From: Ryuthela nishihirai
Taxonomy: Eukaryota > Arthropoda > Arachnida > Araneae > Heptathelidae
Assembly: GCA_038380435.1 (NCBI GenBank)
Contig: JAWZYU010000013.1
Coordinates: forward strand, 63,506,446 to 63,570,445
Length of the DNA: 64,000 bases
Reading direction: 5' to 3'
The notes beneath the pieces were generated by a model. It ran no database searches and had not been told where the DNA came from. It was given only the letters and a program-made list of their open reading frames with translations. The position numbers were made by a program, and so were the translations under genes. Below are positions 53,611-64,000 of the stretch, piece by piece (position 1 is the first letter of the stretch; the number at the start of each line of letters is the position of its first letter).

Positions 53611-56052
53611 TTAACCCTTCCAGTGTCCAGCCTGGAAAACAGGTTTCCATCCAGAGGCCAAGCTATTTTCTTCCTATGCTCAGCCAAAGAAACTTTAACT
53701 TTAGAACTTTTTTGCCAAATAACTAATGAAAGGAATTATGACATGTTGTATGCCAAATTAATCAGCATTTAATTCTGGATTTTCTGAAAATAGAGTATTT
53801 AACAGAAAAGACGATATGTTTTTAATGGACTGTTTTAGTGCCATGTAGTTAAAAATGCATCTGGCAACACAGAAATTTATTTAAAAAAAAACTAGTAGAC
53901 AGAGATGAATACAATGCACTTGACTAGAATAACTATTTCTGAATAACAAAAAGTTTTTTTTTTGGTTTTAAGTAAATATTTTTCTCATTTTGTAATTTTT
54001 TCCTTGGTACCCTACTTTGAAAAAATTCCAGGCTTTTAGCCAGTTGTGCTGAGTCACATAAACAAGTCAACTTTAGAATTTTTTAAAATAATAACCAACA
54101 GAAATATGTCATGTTATATACCAAATTAAACAGAATTTAATTACCAATTTTATGAAAATAAATCATATAAACAAATTTACAAGCATATTGATTTTAATAA
54201 GCCTTTTTCAATTTGGTATGGTGAAAAAAAAATTGCACTATACAATTAAGGCTTCATTTTGGAAAACCTGATGATAAAATTGTTAAATTATATATTTATC
54301 AAAAGGAAATTTCCTCCTGAATAATATTCAACTTGAAATATGATTTTTATTTTAATAATTCTTTTCAGTATCGTATATTTTAAACATGGCCTGTATTATA
54401 CCTCGTGACTTGGACTTCTGACATCCATGGGATTTTCTGAACTGGTTATGAAATAGAAAAAAAACCTCCTTGGCTGCTTTTTTTGCTAAACATTAAGAAC
54501 TTTTTCTTTGGGTGTTAAGTTTGGCCATCTTGGCTAAGTGCAGAAAGGTTTGTGCACCAAAGCAAAAAAAAAACAGCGTTATATTGTCTGTGTGGCACAG
54601 CCAAGGTACTGAGGGGGGGTTGCCTTTAAAAGCATTCAGTGTAAACATAAAAACTCATAATTAAAAAAATATATTTTTCTAGATGGAGGGGGATGAAACT
54701 TTCTATGTGAGTTTAGCAGAGGGGATGCCTTCCTGAAATTGCCCTCCCACATGACGGCTGATTTTCGTAGTGAGGAAGTCTATTTTGCTTCCATATCCAA
54801 GACAGTCATTTTCAGAAAACAGTACAAGCTCAGTTTTTTTACTAAAGAAACAAGAAATAATAAAAGAAAAATTACATATAACCCAATGGGATGTTAAAAT
54901 ATCATATTTACATATAACCCAATGGGATGTTAAAATATCCGCAACAGCTTTTATGGCTGCCTCCGATCTAGCATAACTCGGAAAGATAACTCGATAAATC
55001 AGCTGATTGATAGATCGCTAACTAACGGAAGTAAATCTACAGAAATTAATTTGCTTCCACATGCAAGACGTCATTTATTTTCAGAAAATGATACTTGATC
55101 AAAGTTTTATTGGAAAAGTAATAAGTAATAAAATAAAATTAACACATAACCTAATGCGATGTTAAAATATCCACAGCAACAAGTTGTAGGCCAGCCATAT
55201 GATGTAGCATAACTATGAAAAAAATCAATATTTATCGATCGGCCAAAAGATTGCTAATTTCTGAAAATAAACTACTGAAATGAAAACTAAGGTTTAAATA
55301 TAAAAAAAGTAAATACTAACTTTATAAAGGGTATCTAATATGCTGGACCAAAACTGTAAACAACACTTATAGCACACGCAACAGAGATTGTATACGTTAG
55401 TCATCTGCGTCTTGTTTGCCACAGTGAAGCATAACTAATTAAATACAGCTCAACTAGAATTTCTAAGAAGGATGTGTTTACTTCCAGTTTCGATTTTAAG
55501 GGGGAAAGATGCATAGAATGCTGGGAAAAATGATAAAAATGACTTGGGAATGCTGAAATGGTTTATGACAGAAAAGAGTGTGAAATGGGGGGAAAAATGG
55601 CGGTACATATTTTGTAATTTCAAAATCTATCGTTTGTAAAAATAGCAGTTTTTTTTGTTAATTTTTTAGATTTTCGAAAATTTAAGGAAAAATTTGTTGA
55701 TAATCATTCAAATCAAACTTGTGAGCTTAAATCAGAATGTTGTTTCAACAAATAGGAACATTAACAAGCAAATCGGCAATACCGTTTAGTGCTTCTAAGA
55801 AATGGCAATCAGATGGCTTTATAAAATTATTTATATTTTTAGTTTAATAAAATATGCATTAAATTAAAAACAATATTTTTGAAGCCTGAATTGTATATTT
55901 TTATAAGATATATATATAAAAATTACAACAGCAATTTTTATTTTTAAAAAATCAATTTTTTTTGTTGTACTAAAATCGGATACATATGTCCTTGACCTCT
56001 CAATTCAGATTTTACAAATGTATACAGATGACATGGATGCTGGAAGGGTTAA
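53611..56052. mobile_element. TTAA-flanked piggyBac-like non-autonomous element, long copy 2
   Basis: TTAA (53611-53614), CCCTTCCAGTGTCC start; the inverse end GGATGCTGGAAGGG (56035-56048) has two mismatches to it, then TTAA (56049-56052). At 2,434 bp it is about 1.4 kb longer than copies 1 and 3; sub-terminal parts match them in inverse orientation (CATTTAATTCTGGATTTTCTG at about 53768). The extra central part (about 54400-55800) holds the direct repeats listed separately. Confidence 0.75.
54866..55175 (+). repeat. Direct repeats ATAACCCAATGGGATGTTAAAATATC
   Basis: ACATATAACCCAATGGGATG with TTAAAATATC occurs at about 54873 and 54910, 37 bp apart; a diverged third copy (ACACATAACCTAATGCGATG) is at about 55141. 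AAGTCTATTTTGCTTCCA (54777) and AAATTAATTTGCTTCCACATGCAAGAC (55040) indicate that a longer, about 265-bp, unit was duplicated. Confidence 0.7.
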
Positions 56053-56707
56053 TAGAACCCAAAATAGAATTTTATAGGAAATTTTTTTACCATTGTCCTA
56101 TCTACAGCTATAATTGAATGTGAGTTCGATTTTAAGTCTTCCAAATGAAATATGCATTTCCATCTCGGCAAAATTTTGGTGGGCAATGTGCTAATTAAAT
56201 GTGTAATTTGTAATTAAAACTTTTTGAATGAATAAATTACCATTCACTTATTTGCATATGTCCTTTACCTCACTTTCACTGTTTTCAGACTGAATGATGT
56301 ACTCATGGGAACATTCTGATCGACAAGAAACAATTATCATAGTACCATAATTTTGATATGTAGATATCTGTACCAGTGCCAAACAACCTAGATTTCATTG
56401 CTTTTACCAATTTTGGAAAGAGGTTGGTTTGTTTTTTTGTGACAGTTTCTCTGTTTGCAGTAAGATCCACTACTGTCATCATTGTGACCAAAATTCCAAC
56501 AAGAAGCTTTTTACACACTAGGGATCACATCTTCACAAAAACACAAACAAGGAATGTAGGTGACAGCACACAAGACTGATGTTTATGTTATGAAAACTTG
56601 AGCAGACTGAGAATTGTCATTCAGGTAGTGCCACAAACATCAGATTACAGTTGAGTTCAGATGATCTGTTCAGTCAGTCTTCTGTTCCAAAAGTACTTCA
56701 GGCTATT

Positions 56708-57094
56708 GGGACGGGGGTGGCTCAGTCGGTAGCACCCCAGGCTCATAATCTGTAGTTCCCAGGTTTGAGTTCCAGTTGTGTCAGCTTTGAGATTTATCTC
56801 CGCAAAATTTCCCTGCCCTGCCCACGGTCAGTAGGGGACACCGATGGGCTTGAAAAGGCCGCCGTGCGTCGGATGGGACGTTAAGCCTTGACCCTGTGTG
56901 CGGGAGAGCCATACCCTGTGCACGTTAAAGAACACACTGGATGGCCTTGACGGGAGGCTACCATCCGTCTGCCAACAGCTGTTCCAGTGGGTCCCCTCCC
57001 CCAACCTTCTCTGAGCCTTCGGGGTCCTTGTGGCCTGGCCATTTAGCCCATGGTGTGCAAAAAAGTGCCGCTCAGAGGTAAAACAATCGAATCT
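56708..57094 (+). mobile_element. SINE family A copy
   Basis: A box TGGCTCAGTCGGTAGC (56718), B box GGTTTGAGTTCC, GTAGGGGACACCGATGGGCT body, tail AAAACAATCG. Flanked by AGGCTATT at 56700-56707 and 57095-57102. Confidence 0.88.
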
Positions 57095-57390
57095 AGGCTA
57101 TTATATTGGCTTGAACAGTCCACTTGGATTCTACACAGGCATATACTAAACCAGTTCAATCATCACTATTCATTTAGACCTCAAGGCCAAATTGAATGTC
57201 AGTTGGGGCTTGCCATTTAATGGTAATGTGGGCTAAGAGTTTAGAAGAAAGAAGACTTCAAAATGCTATACTCCATAACAAGTGTAAAGCAGATGACAAT
57301 CATATATGCACCCATAAATACTGTGCCTAGTATGTATTAGATATCAAATTACCAATTTGTTGACTACATGTTGAGAAAAAAGAATTTTAT

Positions 57391-57401
57391 TGAATTATTC
57401 A
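57391..57401. repeat. Target-site duplication of LINE copy 3, left
   Basis: TGAATTATTCA at 57391-57401 recurs exactly at 62005-62015. Confidence 0.85.
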
Positions 57402-58002
57402 TCATCATCCTCAAGCAGCCATGGGCTACGGAGGTCCAACCAGACCATGCATATCTCTAAGCTATAGTTCTCCAAGCATATCTATCCTGAACTACATCTG
57501 CTGCATCTGACCACTGCACACCAATTCTAACAAGGTCCTGTTTGACATTGTCTGCACACCACATCCTAGGTCTCCCCCTCTTTCTGAGGCCTTTAGGCAC
57601 ACTGTTCATAACCCTATTCACCAATCGATAATTATTCATATGGGCAACATGACCAAACCAACGTAGTCTCTCCCTGCACAATATGCTGCTTAAAGGAGGT
57701 TGCTGACTCCTTTGCCTAACCTCATCATTAGTTACAAAGTTGAACCCCTAATGCCCAAGATACTGCGTAAGCATCTAGAATCAAAAGCATCTAGTTTCCT
57801 GTTGTTTACAAAGTGTTCAAATTTCGCTACCATAACTAACCCTAGAAAGAAGCAAACACTTATACAATCTAATTTTGGTATTTAGGTGTGTATGCCTATT
57901 TCTCCACACTCTCCATAGATTCTTAAAAGTCCCAGCAGTAGTCCCTATCTGTCTGTTAATCTCATGTCACACATCACCAGTATCTGTTACATAATTCCTA
58001 AG

Positions 58003-58691
58003 CAGTGGTGGCTCGTAGCTAAAATTAGTGGGGGTACTGCTCCAGAAAATTTTTAGCCTTTGTTTTAAAATTGTGTAAAAGGAAGCAAACATGTATAAAA
58101 AGAAAATTTATTCACAAACTTGATAAAATCCTAAAAGAACGAAATCAAACATTTTTTACTTTAACCTAAATTGTTACAGTTGAAGCTTAATCTATTCATT
58201 TAGAAATTAAATCCATTCTTGTTTTAATTTGCACAAAAAAAAAAATTAATCAAATAGAATAGCTGGAAGCAGGATAATAATCTAATTCTACACTTTATCA
58301 TATTCAAGAATATGGTACACGGTTTTTAAGCACAACACACGCAGAGTAAAAAAAAACTACCTTCAACCAGCACGCCAGGGTCGGCACTGCGGGAACGACA
58401 GTGCTCTCTCTCCCTTGCAGCCTTGTGTGTAGCTTCCTATGTGCGCATGCACACAACAGTCAAACACCTCGCCGCTAGTACTGTGAAGCGCACAGTTCCA
58501 TATAAAGATTTTTATATCTTTTTCATAAACTGGGGGATGGCTACTGACATTAAGCTTAAGGATTATATATTGTACAAGTATAAAGAAAGAATTAAAGAAA
58601 AAAGGACTCATTATATTAAATGTTATCGATAATATTAAGTTGAAATTGGAGGTGCTGCAGTTCCACAGTGCCTATATGCGAGCCACCACTG
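58003..58691. mobile_element. hAT-like MITE inserted in LINE copy 3
   Basis: CAGTGGTGGCTCG (58003-58015) and its exact inverse CGAGCCACCACTG (58679-58691), with sub-terminal GGGGGTACTGC (left) and GGAGGTGCTGCAG (right). CAGTGGTGG-type ends are usual in hAT-related MITEs. Compared with LINE copy 1, about 10 bp of host LINE sequence (ATAATTAAAC-like) is missing at the junction and no 8-bp duplication is visible. Confidence 0.65.
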
Positions 58692-61573
58692 TGACACCTG
58701 CTCAAGACTGCAACCATTCAGATTAACTGAATCACAGCCTGTCTGACCAATTTTCATCACTGCAATTTTCTCTCTGTTTATAACCAAACCTACTCTACTA
58801 CTAGTCTCACGAACAGCTCAAATGAAAAGAGTTCATCTCATCAGCATCATAATCAAAATCAGAAATTTTCGTATCTCCAGACCATTTAAGGCCAAAATCC
58901 TTCAGTGAATTTTGCATTATCAATAACCAAACTAAAGAGAAAAGGAGTGAAAATGCACCTTTGTCAAACATCAGATGTAATGCTAAACCAATTGCTTCAA
59001 GACTTACCAACTCTCACACATGACTCAGTGTTTTGATAGAGAGCTTTCATTATGTTAACTAACTTGTCTGGTATACTATATGATCTCACAATTAACCACA
59101 AATTGTGACAATCAACAGAGTCGAAAGCCTTTTTGAAATCAAAGCTAGCAACCAAAGGTTTTTGAAACTCTAAACATTTCTCAAGAATCTGCCTAAATGA
59201 GAAAATATCTGATCAACTCATCCCATACCATAAGTTTTTTGCTCTTCCATACCATAAGTTTCCATACATCCCATACCATAAGTTTTTTAAAGCTTCTGAA
59301 TCGACACTGCTCATCAGGCAATTGCCTGACAATCAGATAATTAATTCTATTAAGCACACCCATGCAAAGAACTTTACCTGGTAGTGGTACCTGGTTGTAG
59401 GCTGATACCCCTATAGTTATCACAAGAACTGCGATCACCTTTTTTGAAAATAGGTATAATAATAGCTGTGGTAAAATCCTTAGGAACCATGCCTTTATCA
59501 TAAAAAATATTCAAAATTTCAGTCATCCAAATGGTAACTGAAACATTTCCAGCTCTAAGCATTTCCATAATAATTTCATCTACCCTTGGTGATTTTTGAA
59601 GTTTAAGTTTAGAAATAGCCAAAATAACTTCAGATTGCATTATAGGGCCAACATTAAAGCCACCAATGCATCTATCATCATTACAAACAATTGGAGTAAA
59701 ACTAACAACATTGTTTAGAACATCATTGAAATGCTCAGCCCACCTAGACGTGACAGAATCCTCCCCTTCTATAACCTTACCTTGTTTATCCTTCAATCCT
59801 TGTATGCCTGTCCGTTTTCTACCACACAAAACATTAACTATCTGATACAGCTCTTTGCTGTCTAACTGCTTCCTCGGCTTTGTCAACCAAGTCATCAAGC
59901 CAAAGATTCTTATCAGCAGCTAACTGATCTTTACACGTTTATTAAACTCTCTGTAATGCTTTCTATTAGGACTAGTAGGGTATTGATTAAGGACATTCCT
60001 GCAGTTCTTTCTTTCTGAAATAAGCTCAAGTGCCTTATCACTCAAATAATTCTGCCTCCTCTGCTCCTTTTTTCCTAAAAGAGTACTGTTAGTTTCCAAA
60101 AAAGCCTGTTTAAAATGGTCACATTCTTCCTCAACTTCAGTAGTAAGCAAACCATGACTATTATGGTAAGCTTTAGCTATAACTGGGTCTTTCAGAGCTT
60201 CAGTATTAAAGGTAAATTTTTTAACCCTAGCACAACACTTTTTAAGTTTAAGTTGCAAGACACTTTTAACAAGGTAATGATCAGATCCAATTTCAGCTCC
60301 CCTATATGACCTGGTATTCCTCACAGAACAAGCCCATTTGCTGTTAATTAATATACAATCAATCATATTCTTATGCAGCCCATCAGGTGAAACCCATGTG
60401 TACTTATGTATGTCGTAGTGTTTGTAATAAGTGTTAGTTTTCTGAAATCATTGAGTTTACTTACCTATAGGAGATGTTGCCCATTGCCATTGCAGCTACT
60501 AATAACAAAAGGGCCTATCATCCCTCACCAAAGGTCAGAGTCAGTACCAAATTTGGCATTGAAGTCATCTAGAACAAGGGTAATATCTCTTTTCTTGACA
60601 GAATTCAAAATATCCTGAAGTTGGCCGTAATCCTTCCTTCCTTCTCATCATTCAATCCTATCCTTCTCATCATTCAATCCTATCCTTCTCATCCTCATCG
60701 GCATCCTCAGTGGGCATAACAGCAGATAACATTCAAGTCTTTAATGCTTGTCTGAAATTTTGCTGTAAGGAACCTTTCATTAATGCACTCATATCCTAGA
60801 AGATCATCACTAGTGTGTCTGCTGAGAAGCAGACCCATGCCTTGGTTATGCTTGTTATCTTCCCTCCCTGAAAAGAGAAATTTAAGATTATTTTTAAGAA
60901 TCTGACCTTTATCTGTCCATCTGGTCTCTTGCAAGCCGAGAATATCTAAATTATAACGGTGGAATTCTTGTGTGAGGACATCAAAAGAAAAAGCTCTCTG
61001 CAGAGTCCTCACATTCCAACTACCTATGGAGAGAAAATGGTTAGTGGGATGTTTAAAGTAACTATGTTTATTGAGAGTGGAAATGCTGACAATATCAAAC
61101 AGCCCCCTAATCATAGGCATGAGGCCGTTCCCCCACCACTAAAAGCTGAAGCCATCTACACTGGAAGACTTTCTCCAATGTAGAATTTGACGATGCCAGT
61201 AGAAGCAAAGAGTTCAGGTGCCTGTGATGACCTCTGTTCAGGATTTTCCACCAGCTGATAAACATATCCTGTGAATCTATTCACTTGATCAACCCACAAA
61301 AAAACAGAAAACGCAGCGAAAGATTTTCCCTCCACAGAAGCCCACCAGTGCAGTAAATTCAGGATCCATAATCAAGTTCAAAGCCATATTTTAGTCCAGT
61401 AGGTTTACATGGTCAGCACCAGGACCCTGTGTTGTTGACCACTCCTCAGTAGGGTAGGAAAAAAAAGTAGCCATAGTTGTCCAGATCTGTAGGCTGCACT
61501 AATCTGGCAGCCCTCCCCTTCCATTCATTTCCACAAGAGAGTATCTCTTTTTGAAAGGTACTAATGACCTGCA

Positions 61574-61850
61574 CCCTGCCCACTGTCAGTAGGGGATACC
61601 GATTGGCTTAGAAAGGCAGTTGGTTGTCCGTTGGATGGGACATTAAGCCATGGCCGCGTTTGTGGGAATGCCATATCCTGTGCATGTTAAAGATCACACT
61701 GGATGGCCTTGACGGGAGGCTACCATCTGTCTCCGAACAGCTGTTTGTTATGTCCTCCCACAACCTTCTCTGAGCCTTCGGGGTCCATGTGACCTGGCCA
61801 TTTAGTCCATGGCGTGCAAAAAAGTGCTGCTCAGAGTTAATGTAATACTA
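61574..61850 (+). mobile_element. SINE family A, 5'-truncated, inserted in the 5' region of LINE copy 3
   Basis: Begins at CTGCCCACTGTCAGTAGGGG, lacking the tRNA head, and runs to GTGCTGCTCAGAGTTAATG. It is flanked by diverged duplicates TACTAATGACCTGCACC (about 61559) and TACTAACAGCCTGCACC (about 61860) of a LINE site that is unduplicated in copy 1 (about 7460). Confidence 0.75.
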
Positions 61851-62015
61851 TTAAAGTAATACTAACAGCCTGCACCACGAGAAGGCCGGGTCAGACATTA
61901 GGTGCTAGACCTGGCCGGTTCTATGCATCATCACAGAGGATTGGTGCATAGCTCTCCTTCCGGTGACTACCTAGCTATATTTACCTAGCTACTATTTACA
62001 GACCTGAATTATTCA

Positions 62016-62852
62016 GTGACTATGAAAATGTGTAAATAATATTTAAAAAGGATGTACTCTAAATGCCTAAAATATTTGATTGCAGGGGAGAATGAAACTT
62101 GAACATGATGCAAGAATGGATTTATAATAATTCTAAAACGTTAGATTGGAAACATCTTATTTAAGTTATTTAATCCACATTAATTTAAAATGATTGTGTG
62201 CCTGGTCAAATATAAAAAAAAAACATGCAGCTTTCAGTTATGCTGCTTTACCATGGCTTCCCATGCCAAATACAGCCTCTTTTATTGGTACTAAAATACT
62301 GGAGTATAGATCAGAGAATTGACATGTCAATCAATTGTATTAGATCAGAGAATGGACATGAACCAAAATCAATTTCCCCCAGATATTTATGTATTGTTTT
62401 TATATATAGAAACAAAATTCCATTAATATATTTTAATATTTGAATTGAATATAACATTCTAATGTTATGCATAATAATTTTTGCCTTAGCTACTTGTGCA
62501 AAAAAAGGTTGTTTTATGTGCTACACGCTAATCACAGCATAATTCCAATGAAGTGTGGTCAGGGCACTTGATTGTAACTTTCTGCTTCATTGGATATTTT
62601 GCCATGTGACAAGTTTAATATTTTATGTGATACAAAAATCAAGTCATATTTAGAATTGCATTAGTGTTGTTTATCGAAATGTCGTATGAAGTTAAATACG
62701 AGTGAATGTAACTCTAAGATTCTTTACTTTCTACAGTGTTAAAGTTGAGCATCACAATATTAAAAATTGTGTTTAACTTTTTGAAACAGATTTTACAACT
62801 ATGCAGAAACTTTAATAAATAATCCATTATTTTAAATTAATCAGATTAAATG
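62016..62852. other. Gene-free stretch
   Basis: AT-rich. ATTGTATTAGATCAGAGAAT-type words are repeated at 62310 and 62341 only. No gene seen. Confidence 0.45.
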
Positions 62853-63841
62853 TTAACCCTTCCCAGGTCAAGAATGTCTATAGACGTTTTTTGTACAACA
62901 CACGAAAGTTCGATTTTTCTTTAAATTGCCTTTTGAAAGTTTTCTTACATATATCTTTTAAAAATGCATAATTCAAGCTTGAAAATAATATATTTTTTAA
63001 TTTGATGCATATTTTATAAAACTATAATATAAACATACAATATTGTCATATTTTAGAAGCACTATACGATATTGTTGATTTGTTTGTTAATGTTACCCTG
63101 TATTGAAGCAATGCTCTGATATAAGCTCCCAATTTTGATTTGAACTATTATCAACGTATTTTCCCATAAATTTTCGAAAATCTCCTAAAAAATTAACAAA
63201 AAATGCTATTTTTAAAAATGGAAGATTTTTGGGAGTAATTATGAAATATATATCTATATTTCGGTATACCACTGTAAAAAGTGTTATTAAAATTAATATT
63301 TTACTACAATGTTCATATTTTTTACTTCAGTAAAATTCAGAATTAAATTATGTTTAATTTGATATATAACATGATCTACTTCTGTTGATTAGTTATTTAT
63401 TAAAAATATTCTAAAGCCAACTTGTTTTATTGGACTCTGCAACAAGCCTGCACTTTTTTCAAAGTATGGTATGGAGAAAAAAATTTCAAAATGGAAAAAA
63501 TGTTTAAACAGGAAAAATTTTTGTTATTCAGAAATAAATAGCCTTTTTATTCATGTGCATGATAATCATTTCTGCCTATTAGTGTTTTTTAAATAAATTT
63601 TTATTTGTGTTACAAGATGCATTTTTTTTACTACATGACTAAAAAAAAGTCCCTATTAAAATAAAACTGGTCATCTTTTTCGTTAAATATTTTATTTTCA
63701 GAAAATCCAGGAGTAAATGCTGATTAATTTGGCATATAACATGCTATAATTCCATTCATTAGTTATTTGGCAAAAAAAGTTCTAAAGTTAATTTTTTTGC
63801 ATGATCAGAGTGAAAAAATAGTTGGACCTGGGAACGGTTAA
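62853..63841. mobile_element. TTAA-flanked piggyBac-like non-autonomous element, copy 3
   Basis: TTAA (62853-62856) then CCCTTCCCAGGTC; the inverse end GACCTGGGAACGG is followed by TTAA (63838-63841). The 981-bp interior is collinear with 44790-45736: TTGATGCATATTTTATAAAACTA, GAAGCAATGCTCTGAT, TTATTTTCAGAAAATCCAGG, TGATTAATTTGGCATATAAC. Confidence 0.8.
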
Positions 63842-64000
63842 AAGATAGTGGTTTAAGTCACAGTGCTGATTAAAAATTATTAAATGTTTATTAATTTATT
63901 GAATATTATTATTTATATCTTTCTGGTAAATCTCTAGGTAGATTGGATAGTAGAGTTATATATATAAGTTAGATATCCGCACAACTAACCATTTTTGAAA

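Larger units (their letters stand above)
57402..62004 (-). mobile_element. LINE copy 3, full-length, minus strand, with nested insertions
   Basis: 3' (ATC)n tail at 57402, 5' end at 62004, bounded by a perfect 11-bp target duplication. Leftward homology: endonuclease 'SIGSWNVRTL' and 'YNLDILGLQETRWTDKG' from ATG 61120; linker 'NTRSYRGAEIGSDHYLV' (about 60300); RT start 'SPRVDEIIMEMLRAGN' and 'IIPIFKKGDRSSCDNYRG' (59590-59400); post-RT 'RKRGRPRMWCADNVKQDL' (about 57590). Shifts and stops occur throughout. Short tandem duplications at 59205-59285 (CCCATACCATAAGTTTTTT) and 60640-60690 (CATTCAATCCTATCCTTCT) add further damage. A hAT-like element (58003-58691) and a truncated SINE (61574-61850) are inserted in it. 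Confidence 0.88.

Overview
This is a transposon-dense, AT-rich animal genome window. I find no intact host gene. The repeat families (a DD41D-type IS630/Tc1/mariner element, an arthropod-type uncharacterised repeat protein, tRNA-derived SINEs, a non-LTR retrotransposon with (GAT)n tails and a Polinton/adintovirus) point to an arthropod. A chelicerate is possible, but the sequence does not settle it.

The main object is a complete 14.8-kb Maverick/Polinton (adintovirus-like) element at 13997-28805. It begins with AG, has inverted terminal repeats, and is flanked by a perfect 6-bp target duplication, CCTGCA. A protein-primed DNA polymerase B gene runs rightward (15953-19976) from a clear TATA plus initiator promoter. 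All other genes run leftward, tightly overlapped: a tandem PC4/p15-like protein, a small one-pass membrane protein, an rve integrase with chromodomain, the penton-type minor capsid protein, a small basic pVI/pX-like protein, the hexon-type double-jelly-roll major capsid protein, an adenain-like protease, an FtsK/HerA-type packaging ATPase and two short conserved proteins. Together they would replicate, package and integrate a virus-like genome. This copy is dead: only the protease reads as an uninterrupted frame, the polymerase has about a dozen lesions, the ATPase Walker A glycine is lost, and a SINE splits the penton gene.

Left of it (1-13990): the 3' end of a Jockey/CR1-like LINE, two foldback repeats, an arthropod repeat gene whose two halves lie on opposite strands, a pogo/Tigger helix-turn-helix relic, a second SINE family, a 650-bp palindromic element, and a full-length APE-type LINE (7342-12043) carrying a 1.14-kb solo LTR.

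Right of it (28812-64000): SINE copies, a Ty3/gypsy pol fragment abutting a near-perfect DD41D transposon whose transposase ORF is whole but lacks one catalytic Asp, a 5.5-kb inverted repeat made of two head-to-head P-element/THAP transposase relics around a Tc1 relic, a two-monomer satellite, three TTAA-flanked piggyBac-like non-autonomous elements, a tRNA-like repeat array with one inverted unit, and two more copies of the same LINE, one (57402-62004) with an 11-bp target duplication and nested SINE and hAT-like insertions.
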